Assembly (NCBI GenBank): GCA_000733915.1 | Contig: JPOM01000001.1 | Location: forward strand, 2,351,001 to 2,415,000 | Length of the DNA stretch: 64,000 nt | Source of the DNA: Caulobacteraceae bacterium PMMR1 | GTDB taxonomy: Bacteria; Pseudomonadota; Alphaproteobacteria; Caulobacterales; Caulobacteraceae | Reading direction: 5' to 3' | In this document: one piece after another, positions 53,437 through 62,702 of the stretch | Layout: the number at the start of each line of letters is the position of its first letter | Position numbering within the stretch: the first letter of the stretch is position 1 | Program-made: the position numbers and the translations under genes | The notes under the pieces: generated by a model | What the model was told of the DNA's origin: nothing | Seen by the model: only the letters and a program-made list of their open reading frames with translations | Databases searched by the model: none

Positions 53437-54501
53437 ATGACGCTGCATCCTCGCCTGTCCAAGGCCGGGGTCGCCCTGGTGAAAGCCTTCGAGGGCTATC
53501 GCCGCACGGCCGCGCACCTGCCGGGCGGGGGCTGGACGATCGGTTACGGCCACACCGTGAGCGCCCGCGAGGGGGCGGAGGTCAGCGAGGCGGACGCCAC
53601 CGCGCTTCTGTGGTTCGACCTGTCGCGCACGGCGCTGGCGATCGAACCGCTGCTGAAGCGGCCGGCGAACATGCGCGAGTTCGAGGCGCTGGTCGCCTTC
53701 GCCTTCAACATCGGGGTCGAGGCCTTCGCCGCCTCCGAGGTGCTGGCGCGCTTCAACGCGGGCGAAACGCTCAAGGCCGCCGCGGCCTTGGAGTCCTGGC
53801 GGAGCGCCGACGTGGAGGGCGACCGCGTCGTGGTCGACGGCCTGATCCGACGGCGGGCGGCGGAGAAGGCGCATTTCCTGACCCCGCCGGAGGGCTTCCC
53901 ACCCACGCCGACGCCCCTGATCCGCCCGCAGCAGGACGATCCGACCTCGCTGCTGGAGGGCCGGGCCGAGAGCGTCGTGCGGCTGCGCGCCCTGCTGGAG
54001 GGCCCCCTGGCGCGGATCGAGCGCCTGCCCGGCGCCGACGAGGACGCGCCCGCCTTGGCGCTCGCCGCGGAGGTCGTCTCCGCGCGCCTTCGAGCCCTCA
54101 TGCCAGCGCCCGCGCCTGAGCCCGCGCCTGAGCCTGAGCCCGCGCCTGAGCCGCCCCCGCCGCCGCGCCGGCCGCCCCCCTGCCCCAGCCCGCGCCGCCC
54201 CAGCCGCTCGGCATCCGCAACACCGGCCTGTGGATTGCGGGCCTGCCCGGCCTGCAGCCCTCGCCGTCGCCCCTCGCCCCGCCCCTCGCCCGGCCCGCCG
54301 CTCCGCCCGCCGCGCCGCCTGTCGCCCCGCGGCCCAAGGCTCAGCCCGCTTCGGCGCCCGCCCCGGAGATCGCCCCGGCGCCGCCGACCGGCCTCTTCGC
54401 CCCGCCGCCGCCCCGTCCGGGCTTCGAGCGGCCGCGCCCGACCGCGCTGGATTTGGCTCCCGCGCCGCGCACCGCGCCCCCGAGCCTGCCTCCGAGCCTG
54501 A
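53437..54501 (+). CDS. Phage-type lysozyme (GH24) with proline-rich tail; frameshifted
   Basis: Residues 1-145 form a glycoside hydrolase 24 domain. Catalytic E19 sits in AFEGYRRTA, followed by GGWTIGYGHTVSAREGAEVS and the helical core FEALVAFAFNIGVEAFAASEVL. Lysozymes of this group occur chromosomally in Caulobacter relatives with an extra C-terminal part. After residue 210 the protein becomes an AlaProGluPro repeat, and near 54165 the reading sense leaves this frame: frame-shifted by one base it continues as LPQPAPPQPLGIRNTGLWIAG. From there to 54501 the listed frame is non-natural. The true gene therefore extends to 54886 through two one-base losses. Confidence 0.82.
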   Translation: MTLHPRLSKAGVALVKAFEGYRRTAAHLPGGGWTIGYGHTVSAREGAEVSEADATALLWFDLSRTALAIEPLLKRPANMREFEALVAFAFNIGVEAFAASEVLARFNAGETLKAAAALESWRSADVEGDRVVVDGLIRRRAAEKAHFLTPPEGFPPTPTPLIRPQQDDPTSLLEGRAESVVRLRALLEGPLARIERLPGADEDAPALALAAEVVSARLRALMPAPAPEPAPEPEPAPEPPPPPRRPPPCPSPRRPSRSASATPACGLRACPACSPRRRPSPRPSPGPPLRPPRRLSPRGPRLSPLRRPPRRSPRRRRPASSPRRRPVRASSGRARPRWIWLPRRAPRPRACLRA

Positions 54502-54886
54502 GCCGCCGCCGCTGCCCTTCGGCTCGCCCCTTCCGCCCCTCGCGCCTCCGCCCGGATTGAACACGCCGCTCGCCGAGCCGCCGCTTGCGGAGCCGCACGA
54601 GGTCGAGCCGCCCGCGCGTCCGAACCTGTTCGACCGGCCCCTCGCTGAGCTGCCGCCCCCCGATGAGAGCCTGTCGGGCTTCTCCGCCGCGGACCGGCCG
54701 CGCTCCGTCCTGTGGTTCGCCCTGGGCCTCGTCGGCGTGGCCCTCTTCTCCGCCGCCGCCATGTCGATGATCCGCGGCCAGGCCACGGTGCTGAACCTGG
54801 TGCTGGGCCTGCTCGGCATCGCGCTCATGGCGCCGTCGGCGGCGTTCTTCGTCGCGCGCGAGGCGCGCCGGAACCCGCCGCTCTGA
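54482..54886 (+). CDS. C-terminal membrane part of the lysozyme gene (third reading frame)
   Basis: After the second shift near 54470-54480 the sense continues here as ASEPEPPPLPFGSPLPPLAPP, then RPNLFDRPLAELPPPDESLS, and ends with two membrane helices, VLWFALGLVGVALFSAAAMSMI and NLVLGLLGIALMAPSAAFFVA, before REARRNPPL. No ribosome site or plausible start belongs to this piece alone. Together with the upstream piece it gives a lysozyme of about 480 residues with a proline-rich linker and a C-terminal membrane hairpin, an inverted-topology anchored muramidase. Confidence 0.7.
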   Translation, partial: EPASEPEPPPLPFGSPLPPLAPPPGLNTPLAEPPLAEPHEVEPPARPNLFDRPLAELPPPDESLSGFSAADRPRSVLWFALGLVGVALFSAAAMSMIRGQATVLNLVLGLLGIALMAPSAAFFVAREARRNPPL

Positions 54887-54937
54887 GCCCCTCGGGGTGC
54901 CTTCCGCCCGTGCGGGACGGCATGCTAACCCCGCCGC

Positions 54938-56104
54938 ATGATCCCCAATCACGGCCCCGCCCTCGATTTCGGCCTCGGCGAGACCGCCGACGCCATCCGC
55001 GACACCACCGCCCGCTTCGCCGCCGACCGCATCGCGCCGCTCGCGGCCGAGGTCGACCGCTCCAACGCCTTCCCGCGCCAGCTCTGGCCCGAGATGGGCG
55101 CGCTAGGCCTGCACGGCATCACCGTTGAGGAAGCCGACGGCGGCCTGGGCCTGGGCTACCTGGAGCACTGCGTCGCGATGGAGGAGGTCAGCCGCGCCTC
55201 GGCGTCCGTCGGCCTCTCCTATGGCGCGCACTCGAACCTCTGCGTGAACCAGATCCGCCGCTGGGCCACCCCGGAGCAGAAGGCCCGCTACCTGCCGCGC
55301 CTGATCTCGGGCGAGCACGTCGGCGCCCTGGCCATGAGCGAGGCTGGCTCCGGATCGGACGTGATCTCGATGAAGCTCCGCGCCGAGCGGCGGGGCGACC
55401 GCTATGTGCTGAACGGGACGAAGTTCTGGATCACCAACGGCCCGGACGCCGACGTCCTGGTCGTCTACGCCAAGACCGACCCGGAGGCGGGCTCGCGCGG
55501 CGTGACGGCCTTCCTCATCGAGAAGGGGTTCCAGGGCTTCGCCTGCTCCCAGAAGCTCGACAAGCTGGGCATGCGCGGCTCCAACACGGGCGAGCTGGTC
55601 TTCGAGGACTGCGAGGCGCCTGAGGAGAACGTGCTGGGGCCGGTGGGCGGCGGGGCGGGCGTGCTGATGAGCGGCTTAGACTATGAGCGCGCGGTGCTGG
55701 CCGCAGGGCCGCTTGGCATCATGCAGGCGTGCCTCGACGTCGTTCTGCCCTACGTGCGCGAGCGCCGGCAGTTCGGCAAGCCGATCGGCAGCTTCCAGCT
55801 CATGCAGGGCAAGGTCGCCGACATGTATGTCGCCCTGAACGCGGCGCGCGCCTATGTCTATAGCGTCGCCAGGGCCTGCGACCGCGGCCTGACCACGCGC
55901 TTCGATGCGGCGGGCGCGATCCTGATGGCCAGCGAGAACGCCGTGAGGGTGGCGCTGGAGGCGATCCAGGCGCTGGGCGGCGCGGGCTACACCAAGGACT
56001 ATCCGGTCGAGCGCTATCTGCGCGACGCCAAGCTCTACGACATCGGCGCGGGCACCAACGAAATCCGCCGCTTCCTGATCGGGCGGGAGCTGGTCGGCGG
56101 CTAG
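54938..56104 (+). CDS. Isovaleryl-CoA dehydrogenase
   Basis: FAD-dependent acyl-CoA dehydrogenase of leucine breakdown, 388 residues. Signatures include [17 protein letters not shown] near 131-147, [24 protein letters not shown] near 156, the catalytic base E250 in [16 protein letters not shown] (the IVD-specific position, unlike other ACADs whose base lies near 376), and [22 protein letters not shown] near the end. The partner genes methylcrotonyl-CoA carboxylase and HMG-CoA lyase are not adjacent. Start ATG at 54938. It follows the lysozyme by 51 bases on the same strand and is convergent with a small hypothetical gene. Confidence 0.92.
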   Translation: MIPNHGPALDFGLGETADAIRDTTARFAADRIAPLAAEVDRSNAFPRQLWPEMGALGLHGITVEEADGGLGLGYLEHCVAMEEVSRASASVGLSYGAHSNLCVNQIRRWATPEQKARYLPRLISGEHVGALAMSEAGSGSDVISMKLRAERRGDRYVLNGTKFWITNGPDADVLVVYAKTDPEAGSRGVTAFLIEKGFQGFACSQKLDKLGMRGSNTGELVFEDCEAPEENVLGPVGGGAGVLMSGLDYERAVLAAGPLGIMQACLDVVLPYVRERRQFGKPIGSFQLMQGKVADMYVALNAARAYVYSVARACDRGLTTRFDAAGAILMASENAVRVALEAIQALGGAGYTKDYPVERYLRDAKLYDIGAGTNEIRRFLIGRELVGG

Positions 56105-56136
56105 GGGCTTCTGGACAGTCTGTCCGGCGGGAGCTC

Positions 56137-56448
56137 TCAGCCGCGCTCGGCGAGGCCGGCGGCGGTCAGATGGAAGCGGAAGGTCACATCGCCCGAGCCC
56201 GCATCCGGGCGGCCCATCACGCCCTGAAAGTCCGCCAAGCCCCGGATCGCGAGCCGCTGCAGCGTTCCGAGGCGGACGAACTCGCCCTCGACGAAATCGC
56301 CGCCGCGATAGACCTGGGCGAAGGCCCGGCCCTCCGCGTCGGCGTGGTCGAGCTCCAACCGCTCGCTGGGGCTGAGACGCGAGGGCGTCGCGGCGACGTC
56401 GTAGGCCATGAGATGCGCTCCCGACGCACTCAGCTTCAAACAGCTCAT
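56137..56448 (-). CDS. Small hypothetical protein, about 90-103 residues
   Basis: A short protein, more likely starting at MAYDVAATPSRLSPSERLEL (56409) than at 56448. Composition is balanced, with alternating hydrophobic residues (GGDFVEGEFVRLGTLQRLAI), suggesting a beta-rich fold, and no signal or membrane segment. The opposite strand has an ORF of similar size, but its translation is poorer in hydrophobics. I recognise no family. Convergent with isovaleryl-CoA dehydrogenase and divergent from the M20 peptidase. Confidence 0.55.
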   Translation of the reverse strand: MSCLKLSASGAHLMAYDVAATPSRLSPSERLELDHADAEGRAFAQVYRGGDFVEGEFVRLGTLQRLAIRGLADFQGVMGRPDAGSGDVTFRFHLTAAGLAERG

Positions 56449-56563
56449 CTCTTAGGCGCTGAGGTTTGCTGAATAATGTCTGGCGCGCGGTCATGCTTGC
56501 GACGTGCGGGCGCCTGGACCGGCGGCATTGAGCCGCAGCGCCGCCTGCGCCATATGCAGGCTC

Positions 56564-57997
56564 ATGACCACGACAGAGCTCGACCCCGCCCGGCTGACCC
56601 GTCATGTCGATCAGGTGTGGGGCGACGAGATCGTCCCGACGCTGATCGAGTACATCCGCATCCCCAACAAGTCGCCGTCCTTCGACCCCGACTGGGTCCA
56701 GCACGGCTACATGGAGGATGCGGTCCGGCTGCTCGAGGGCTGGGCGCGGTCCAAGATCGAGGCGATCCCCGGCGCAACGCTGGAGGTCGTGCGGCTGGAG
56801 GGGCGCACGCCCGTCATCCTGGCGGAGATCCCTGGCCAGACCGACGACACGGTCCTGCTCTACGGCCACCTCGACAAGCAGCCCGAGATGACCGGCTGGG
56901 CGGAGGACCTGGGACCTTGGACCCCGGTGCTGAAGGGCGACAAGCTCTACGGCCGGGGCGGGGCGGACGACGGCTACGCCCTGTTTGGGGCGCTCACCGC
57001 CATCACCGCGCTGCGGGACCAGGGCGCGCCGCACGCCCGCTGCGTCGTGCTGATCGAGGCGTGCGAGGAGAGCGGCTCCTACGACCTGCCCTACTATGTC
57101 GATCATCTGGCGGACCGGATCGGCCGTCCCTCGCTGGTCGTCTGCCTGGATTCCGGCTGCGGCAACTACGACCAGCTGTGGCTGACCACGTCGCTCCGCG
57201 GGATGACCGGCGGCACGCTCAAGGTGCAGGTGCTGGAGGAGGGCGTCCACTCCGGCATGGCCTCGGGGATTGTGCCCTCCAGCTTCCGGATCCTGCGCCA
57301 CCTGATCTCACGCATCGAGGACGAGGCGACCGGCGCGATCAAGCTCGACGAGCTCTACGCCCAGATTCCGCCCGAGCGCATCGAGCAGGCCAAGGCGGCG
57401 GCCGAGGCCCTGGGCGACTCCATCTGGACCAGCCTGCCCTTCGCGGGCCGCACCAAGCCCATGGCGGAGGACGGCGCCGCCCTGATCCTGAACCGGACCT
57501 GGCGCCCGACCCTGTCCGTCACCGGCCTTGCGGGGGCGCCGGAGCCGGTCAACGCCGGCAATGTGCTGCGCCCCATGACGGAGGCTAAGCTGTCCATCCG
57601 CCTGCCCCCGACCGTGGACGGCCAGGCGGCGGGGCAGCTGATCAAGACGACGCTGGAGGCCGACCCGCCCTATGACGCGCCGGTGAGCTTCGAGCTGGAG
57701 AAGGCCGCGACCGGCTGGAACGCCCCGCGCCTGGAGAGCTGGCTAGAGCACGCGGTGCAGACGGCCTCCCAGCTCGCCTTCGAGCGCCCCTGCGCCATGG
57801 TGGGGGAGGGGGGCTCGATCCCCTTCATGGGCATGCTGGGCGAGAAGTTTCCCCAGGCGCAGTTCGTGATCACCGGCGTCCTCGGGCCGCACTCCAACGC
57901 CCACGGGCCGAACGAATTCCTGCACGTGCCCTATGCGCGCAGGATCACCGCGGCGGTGGCGAGCATCCTGCTCGACCACGCGCGCCGCGGCGGGTGA
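56564..57997 (+). CDS. M20 family metallopeptidase
   Basis: A 477-residue dizinc amidohydrolase or dipeptidase. Metal and catalytic residues: H102 and D104 (LLYGHLDKQPE), bridging D135 (GRGGADDGY), general base E168 with E169 (IEACEESGS), D196 (VCLDSGCGN), and a late histidine in GPHSNAHGPNEFL near residue 447. The dimerisation domain lies between about 210 and 380. Close relatives are annotated as CNDP/dipeptidases. Start ATG at 56564; the frame opens 20 codons earlier without a ribosome site. Substrate cannot be named. Confidence 0.93.
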   Translation: MTTTELDPARLTRHVDQVWGDEIVPTLIEYIRIPNKSPSFDPDWVQHGYMEDAVRLLEGWARSKIEAIPGATLEVVRLEGRTPVILAEIPGQTDDTVLLYGHLDKQPEMTGWAEDLGPWTPVLKGDKLYGRGGADDGYALFGALTAITALRDQGAPHARCVVLIEACEESGSYDLPYYVDHLADRIGRPSLVVCLDSGCGNYDQLWLTTSLRGMTGGTLKVQVLEEGVHSGMASGIVPSSFRILRHLISRIEDEATGAIKLDELYAQIPPERIEQAKAAAEALGDSIWTSLPFAGRTKPMAEDGAALILNRTWRPTLSVTGLAGAPEPVNAGNVLRPMTEAKLSIRLPPTVDGQAAGQLIKTTLEADPPYDAPVSFELEKAATGWNAPRLESWLEHAVQTASQLAFERPCAMVGEGGSIPFMGMLGEKFPQAQFVITGVLGPHSNAHGPNEFLHVPYARRITAAVASILLDHARRGG

Positions 57998-58024
57998 AGA
58001 CGGGGCGCCTGAGGGGGAGCCCGG

Positions 58025-58993
58025 TCAGACGCGCGTGCCGGGGTCGGGGTCGGCGTCCACGTCGGTGACGGTCCTGGCCGGAACGGCGCTGCGGGCCTGA
58101 GCCTGGGCGCGCCCGTCGCGGACCCGCAGGTTGTTTTGCACGTGTCCGACCCCGGCGACGCTGTCGACGAGGTCCTCCGCGCGGCGCTTCTCCTCGCGGC
58201 TCGCGACCAGGCCGTTCAGGGTGACCTCCCCGTTTGAAACCTGAACCTCGATGTCGGAGGCGTCGACCCAACTGTCCTCGGTGAGGCGGTCGTGGACGTC
58301 GTCGCGGATGCGATCGTCGGCGCGCTGATAGCCCTTGGGCCCGCGGCCGCGGTGCTCGCCCTCGCCCCGGCGGTAGCGGTCGGCGGGGTCGCCCCTCACC
58401 TCGTCCCACCGCCGCCGGCGCTGGGCCTCGGCGCCGCCGAACCAGCCCGCGATCTCGTCCTGCGCCTTGTCGATCCAGGAGCGGCCGCCGCCGCGTTCGC
58501 CCTCGTGGGCATAGGCGCCATAGCCGCCGCGGGCGGGGCTGTCGTCGCGGTCGAAGCTGCGGGTCTCCTGCGGGCGCCCCCAAGGCCCGTGGTCAGGCCC
58601 GCGCTCGGGCCCGCGCTCAGGCCCGCGGGGCGCGTGGCGACCCCATAGCGGCTCGTCCCGCGGTGGACTGCGCTGCCAGTCGTCGCGTCCGCGGGCGGCC
58701 TCGCCGCCGAACCCCCGGCCCCAGTCGTCATGGCGCTGAGGCCCGGCGTCGTCGCGGTCGAACCCCCGCCCCGGGCGCTGGACGTAGGACGCAGGCGCCT
58801 CGCCGGGGTTGCGGCCGAGGTCGCGCTCTCGCTCGCCGTACTGGCGCGCGCGGGACTCGCGGATCTGGTCGGCCGCCCAGGGATCGTCCGTCCGGGGCTC
58901 GTCGCTCCGGTCGTGCCCAGGGTCGCGCCGGGGGTCGCGCCGGGGGTCTTGATCGTAGTCCTGCCGGCGGTCGCCGTCTCGGAAGTCGGGCAT
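58025..58993 (-). CDS. Arg/Asp-rich protein with C-terminal BON domain
   Basis: A 322-residue protein. The first 200 residues are low-complexity and highly charged (RDP, RGP and DRDD repeats), probably disordered. A BON domain covers about residues 215-290: IRDDVHDRLTEDSWVDASDIEV, VSNGEVTLNGLVASREEKRRAEDL and VAGVGHVQNNLRV. BON domains bind phospholipid or peptidoglycan and are typical of stress and osmotic proteins (OsmY-like). There is no clear signal peptide. Within the gene are short DNA repeats at 58595-58625 and 58920-58950 that encode the RGPE and RRDP units. Single gene, convergent with M20 peptidase. Confidence 0.85.
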   Translation of the reverse strand: MPDFRDGDRRQDYDQDPRRDPRRDPGHDRSDEPRTDDPWAADQIRESRARQYGERERDLGRNPGEAPASYVQRPGRGFDRDDAGPQRHDDWGRGFGGEAARGRDDWQRSPPRDEPLWGRHAPRGPERGPERGPDHGPWGRPQETRSFDRDDSPARGGYGAYAHEGERGGGRSWIDKAQDEIAGWFGGAEAQRRRRWDEVRGDPADRYRRGEGEHRGRGPKGYQRADDRIRDDVHDRLTEDSWVDASDIEVQVSNGEVTLNGLVASREEKRRAEDLVDSVAGVGHVQNNLRVRDGRAQAQARSAVPARTVTDVDADPDPGTRV

Positions 58994-59111
58994 GGCGCTC
59001 TCCTCAAGCTCTTTGCCCGGGCGTAACCGGATGGTCAGCGCGACTGTTCCGACGCCGGCTGCAAGTCTTGCGAGGCGGCGAGGCGGGGCGAGCGCGGCGC
59101 GCGCCCAAGCC

Positions 59112-59924
59112 TCACGTCCGGATGCGGCTCTCCAGGACCGTCACCGCGTCGCCGGCGAGCAGCACGCGCTGGCCCTGCACGGTCGCCTCGATGTCGCCGC
59201 CCCGGCCGGGATAGGCCTGGTGGAAGCGCAGGCGATCGCGCCCGAGCTTGCGGGCGAAGAGCGGGGCCAGGATGCAGTGCGCCGAGCCTGTGGCCGGGTC
59301 CTCCGCGATCCCGGAGCCCGGGGCGAAGAACCGGCTGACCACGTCCACGCCGGCGCCGGCGTCCGCCAAGGCCGCGACCGACAGATTGCCCGCCCCGCGC
59401 CGCGCCTGCCCGGCGATCTTGCCGATGGCCGCGATATCGGGGCGGAGGCGGCGAACGGCGCTCTCGCTGGCCAGGACCGCGACCAGATACTGCCCGGCCC
59501 AGACCTCCTCCGGCTCGGCGCCGAGCGCCTCGGCGAGGCCGTCGGGCGCAGGGGTCTGGACGGGCGGATCGGCGGGGAAGTCCATGCGGTAGCCCGCGCC
59601 GTCGCGGACCACGATCAGCGGCCCGGACTGGGTTTCGAAGGTGATCGCCTCGGCCTTCAGGCTCAGCTCCTCGAACAGCACGTGCGCCGAGGCCAAGGTG
59701 GCGTGGCCGCAGAGCGGGACCTCCAGAGCCGGGGTGAACCAGCGCAGCGAGAAGCGCGCCGGATCGGCCGTGCGCTGAAGGAAGGCGGTCTCAGCCTGGT
59801 TGTTCTCCTGCGCCAGCGCCTGCATCCAGGCCTCGCCCGGCCAACGGTCGAACGGCTCCACGACGCAAGCGGGATTGCCCCGGAAGGGCTGGGCGGCGAA
59901 GGCGTCGACGGTCCACTGGCGCAT
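59112..59924 (-). CDS. PhzF family epimerase/isomerase
   Basis: A 270-residue protein of the PhzF fold (two-domain, diaminopimelate epimerase-like). Typical signatures are [18 protein letters not shown] at the start, the catalytic glutamate region [34 protein letters not shown], and [20 protein letters not shown] in the second half. No phenazine genes are near; most family members have unknown substrates. The start at ATG 59924 is preferred over 59963. It lies 47 bases downstream of hfaD on the same strand and could be read through from that operon. Confidence 0.9.
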   Translation of the reverse strand: MRQWTVDAFAAQPFRGNPACVVEPFDRWPGEAWMQALAQENNQAETAFLQRTADPARFSLRWFTPALEVPLCGHATLASAHVLFEELSLKAEAITFETQSGPLIVVRDGAGYRMDFPADPPVQTPAPDGLAEALGAEPEEVWAGQYLVAVLASESAVRRLRPDIAAIGKIAGQARRGAGNLSVAALADAGAGVDVVSRFFAPGSGIAEDPATGSAHCILAPLFARKLGRDRLRFHQAYPGRGGDIEATVQGQRVLLAGDAVTVLESRIRT

Positions 59925-59971
59925 GCCGAGCGGCCTAGGCGCGGCCGGGCGTGCGGTCAACAAAGTGGGGC

Positions 59972-61198
59972 TCAGCTTCCGGGGGATCGCACCTGGAAGG
60001 TGGCCGAGTTGCCCACCGCGGCGGCGGAGCCCGTCACGCCATGGGCCGTCGTGACCGAGATGGAGGTCGCCGCCTGCACCCCGCCGGTGTTGCTCTGCCG
60101 GCTCCAGGCGGTGACGACCCCGCCGCAGCTCGAGCAGGCGTAGCCGCTGACGGCGTTGCCCACGGCGGCGGCGGACGCTACGCCCTCGGTCCCCGCGCCG
60201 CCGCTCAGGGCCGCCGTGGCGCTGACCGGGCCGGCGTTGGTCTGATCGCTGGCGAGGGTGGTGGACGGCCCGGTATTGGCCACAAGCGCGGAGGTCCCCA
60301 CGCCGTAGGCGGTGGCGGTCGCCGTTCCGCTCCAGTCGCCGGCGTCCAGGGCGCTCGCCGCCGTCACCGGGCCGGCGTTTACCTGCGTGTTCTGCAAGCT
60401 GGTCGAGTGGCCGTCGGCGACCATGTTGACGTTGTCGCCGGTCGAGGTCGCGCTGGCCTGCACGTCGGCGGCGTAGCGCTGGCGCACATCGACGGTCGCG
60501 ACCGTGCCGAACCCGTCGGCGGTCTGGTTCACCACCATGTCCGCGCCGGAGTCGCTTCCGTCCACCGTGACGTTGTTGGAGACGGAGGTCGCCGAATACC
60601 CCGCCCAGCCCGCAACGCAGCAGAGGTCCGCGGTGGTCACGGCCAGGTTAGCGCCCTGGTGGACCTGGACCGCCGTCGCCGCCGTCCAGCCGGACGCGGC
60701 CTCATAGCCCGCCGTGTTGCCGACCGTGCTCGTGTCCACCGACACCGTCCCGGTCGGGCCGCCGCCCACCGTCACGGTCGCGGTCGCCGACAGGGTCGAG
60801 CCCGGCGCGACCGTCTGGGTCGTGGTCCCCCGCGTGGTGGCGCAGCAGGCTCCGGCCGTCTGGGTGTCGCCCACCGCGGAGGCGGCCAAGGTCAACGCCT
60901 CGCCCGCCGTCCCCGTCACCCTGACCGTCGCGCTCACCGGCAGATTGGCCTGCAACGTCTGGGTGGAGGTCGCCTCCAGGTCCTGGCCGGCCGAGGTCAG
61001 GGTGGCGCTGTTGCCCACGCCGCTCGCCTGGCCGGTAATGCGCGTCGCCTCGCCCACGACGATGTCGAGCTTGGCCCCGACATCGCCCAGCTGCACCTGG
61101 CCGTTCAGGACCTGGCTAGTAGCGACCGCGCTCTGCGTCAGCCACAGTGCGGTCGCGCCGATCGCTCCAGCGCGACGGCAGGCTGCGGGTCTGGCCAT
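59972..61198 (-). CDS. hfaD: Holdfast anchor protein HfaD
   Basis: A 408-residue secreted protein, last of the hfaABD operon, which fixes the polysaccharide holdfast to the stalk tip. After an N-terminal signal ([16 protein letters not shown]) the chain is a long Ala/Thr/Val/Gly-rich beta-repeat, alternating as in surface fibre proteins ([34 protein letters not shown]). Three cysteine pairs, GACCAT, DLCCVA and ACSSCG, are nearly the only cysteines. Recognition rests on composition and on the overlapping hfaB and hfaA upstream. The start overlaps hfaB by 83 bases. Confidence 0.85.
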   Translation of the reverse strand: MARPAACRRAGAIGATALWLTQSAVATSQVLNGQVQLGDVGAKLDIVVGEATRITGQASGVGNSATLTSAGQDLEATSTQTLQANLPVSATVRVTGTAGEALTLAASAVGDTQTAGACCATTRGTTTQTVAPGSTLSATATVTVGGGPTGTVSVDTSTVGNTAGYEAASGWTAATAVQVHQGANLAVTTADLCCVAGWAGYSATSVSNNVTVDGSDSGADMVVNQTADGFGTVATVDVRQRYAADVQASATSTGDNVNMVADGHSTSLQNTQVNAGPVTAASALDAGDWSGTATATAYGVGTSALVANTGPSTTLASDQTNAGPVSATAALSGGAGTEGVASAAAVGNAVSGYACSSCGGVVTAWSRQSNTGGVQAATSISVTTAHGVTGSAAAVGNSATFQVRSPGS

Positions 61199-62189
61199 TG
61201 TTGCGATCCAGGTTGTCGTAGGCCGGGGTGAAGGCGCCCGTCAGGCTGGTCACGCCCGGGCCGAGAGGGTCGGAGCCGAGGCAAGCCTGCGGTCCCGGCG
61301 CTCCGTAGAGGTTGGCCATGACCTCCACCGTGGCGCGCTCGATGAGCGAGCGCACGGCCAGCTGCACCGGCTCCAGCGCGCCCTCGCCGGCCGAGACGTC
61401 GATCACGTCGGAGCCGAAGAACTTGAACAGGCCCGCGCCGACTTCCCGGCCGATGATCTGCTTCTGGTAGGAGATGACGTCCACGACCTCCAGGGTCTTG
61501 GTCTCGATCAGGCGCAGGTCCAGCGCCACGTTCATGACGTAGAGCTTGCCGGTGACCTGGCCCGTGCCCTTGGTTGCGTCGGTCTTGCCCCCTTGCAGGT
61601 TCAGGCCCGAGGACCGGATGTTGTAATTCAGCTCGGTGATGCCGCCCACGAGATAGAAGTCGGAGCCCGGCACCTGGCCGGCCATGATCTTGCGATAGGG
61701 CTGGGCTGGCGTCGGGATCGGGGCTCCGGGGCGCCGGGCGCCGAGACGCCGGCCGCGGCGGGCCGGGGGCGGCGCGGGCGCGGGGCCATCGGAAATCAGC
61801 TTGTTGTTGGCGTACTTGAGCTCGAGCTCTGAGACGCTGGTGTCGTAGCGTTCGACGAGCGGCGCGCCGGCCTTGGCCAGGGCCGAGATGGCCATTAGGG
61901 ACGCGCCCTGGGTCACCGCGCGCCCGCCGTTGTCCTCCGCCTTGCCGGTGTAGTCGGCGATCCGTCCCACCGCGATGCGGGGCGCGCGCAGGCCATAGCG
62001 CTGGGCGTACTGCGACAGGCACACCAGCGCGGCCGAGTATGGCGTCGGGTTGGCGGTGACCGGGGCGTCGCCGATCGGGGACGCATAGAGGCCCGCCGGT
62101 CCTGCGTGCGGCGAGACGCAGCCGGAAACGAGCAGGCCTGCGGAGGCTGCGGCGGCGCTCAGCCGGCGGTAGGTCCTAACGCCCGCCAT
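61116..62189 (-). CDS. hfaB: Holdfast anchor protein HfaB (CsgG-like outer-membrane lipoprotein)
   Basis: A 357-residue lipoprotein exporting or assembling HfaA and HfaD. The lipobox is LLVSGC with acylated C24. The CsgG fold is recognisable: APRIAVGRIADYTGK, GASLMAISALAKAG, VERYDTSVSELELKYAN, DFYLVGGITELNYNIRSSG, YVMNVALDLRLIETKTLEVVDVISYQKQIIGREVGAGLFKF. A Pro/Arg/Ala-rich insertion lies between residues 135 and 160. It overlaps hfaA by 14 bases upstream and hfaD by 83 downstream, so all three should be translated from one message. Confidence 0.92.
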   Translation of the reverse strand: MAGVRTYRRLSAAAASAGLLVSGCVSPHAGPAGLYASPIGDAPVTANPTPYSAALVCLSQYAQRYGLRAPRIAVGRIADYTGKAEDNGGRAVTQGASLMAISALAKAGAPLVERYDTSVSELELKYANNKLISDGPAPAPPPARRGRRLGARRPGAPIPTPAQPYRKIMAGQVPGSDFYLVGGITELNYNIRSSGLNLQGGKTDATKGTGQVTGKLYVMNVALDLRLIETKTLEVVDVISYQKQIIGREVGAGLFKFFGSDVIDVSAGEGALEPVQLAVRSLIERATVEVMANLYGAPGPQACLGSDPLGPGVTSLTGAFTPAYDNLDRNNGQTRSLPSRWSDRRDRTVADAERGRY

Positions 62190-62604
62190 CGAACTCCACC
62201 TGGCCGTTCAGATAGGTGCGCGCCGTGACCGTCCCGGTGTTGGTCTGGGTGGCGTTTACGATCACCGTATTGTTGTTGCCCACGACGCTGACCTCGAGGT
62301 TGTTGCCGATCGCGGTCGCCGTGCCGATCCCGCCCACGCCGGCGTAGCTGTCGTGGGCGCCCAGCACATTGGCCCGGGAGAACAGGCTCTGGTCCGAGCC
62401 GGTCTGGATCACCCCGTCCACGATCACGCGATTGTTGCTCGGGTCCCGCGTGGAGACGTTCACCGGCTGGCTCAGCTCGCCCGAGCTCATGCCGTAGCCC
62501 GTGCGATAGGACGAGGGCGCGCCGCCGGCGGTCTGGGCCTGCGCCTGGCCGGCCAGGATCGCAGCCGCAAGCGGCAGAAGGGCGGGGGCGATCGGGCGAC
62601 TCAT
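62176..62604 (-). CDS. hfaA: Holdfast anchor protein HfaA
   Basis: A 142-residue secreted protein, first of the hfa operon. It has a signal peptide IAPALLPLAAAILAGQAQA ending near residue 23, then a curlin-like, Asn/Gly/Thr-rich beta-repeat: NNLEVSVVGNNNTVIVNATQ. HfaA of Caulobacter forms amyloid-like high-mass assemblies at the pole, exported by CsgG-like HfaB. ATG at 62604. About 85-100 bases upstream lies a CtrA-like site containing a CcrM methylation motif. Confidence 0.88.
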   Translation of the reverse strand: MSRPIAPALLPLAAAILAGQAQAQTAGGAPSSYRTGYGMSSGELSQPVNVSTRDPSNNRVIVDGVIQTGSDQSLFSRANVLGAHDSYAGVGGIGTATAIGNNLEVSVVGNNNTVIVNATQTNTGTVTARTYLNGQVEFDGGR

Positions 62605-62687
62605 CGGGGCCTCGCGGCAAGCGGTCGGGCGTAAAATGCTGCGTCGCGCACGTCATGCGGCGCTTGCCGGACAACACCATGGGATGA

Positions 62688-62702
62688 TTAACCGAGTCGT
62701 AA
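62688..62702. promoter_or_regulatory. CtrA-like box with embedded GANTC site upstream of hfaA
   Basis: TTAA (62688-62691), seven bases, GTAA (62699-62702): seven of eight positions agree with the CtrA consensus TTAA-N7-TTAA. The spacer contains GAGTC, a CcrM methylation site (GANTC). The distance to the hfaA start is 84-98 bases. The hfa operon is developmentally controlled in Caulobacter, so the position makes sense. Confidence 0.5.

Noticed and set aside
54098..54340. AlaProGluPro DNA repeat considered as a CRISPR-like or minisatellite array
   Set aside because: It is an in-frame low-complexity coding repeat in the lysozyme linker with no regular spacer.
56170..56472. Plus-strand ORF opposite the small hypothetical gene
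   Set aside because: Its translation is Ala/Arg/His-rich and lacks hydrophobic patterning; the minus-strand frame looks more natural.
58595..58950. Short direct repeats in the BON-domain gene
   Set aside because: They follow codon periodicity and encode RGPE/RRDP units of a disordered region, so they are protein repeats rather than a mobile or regulatory element.
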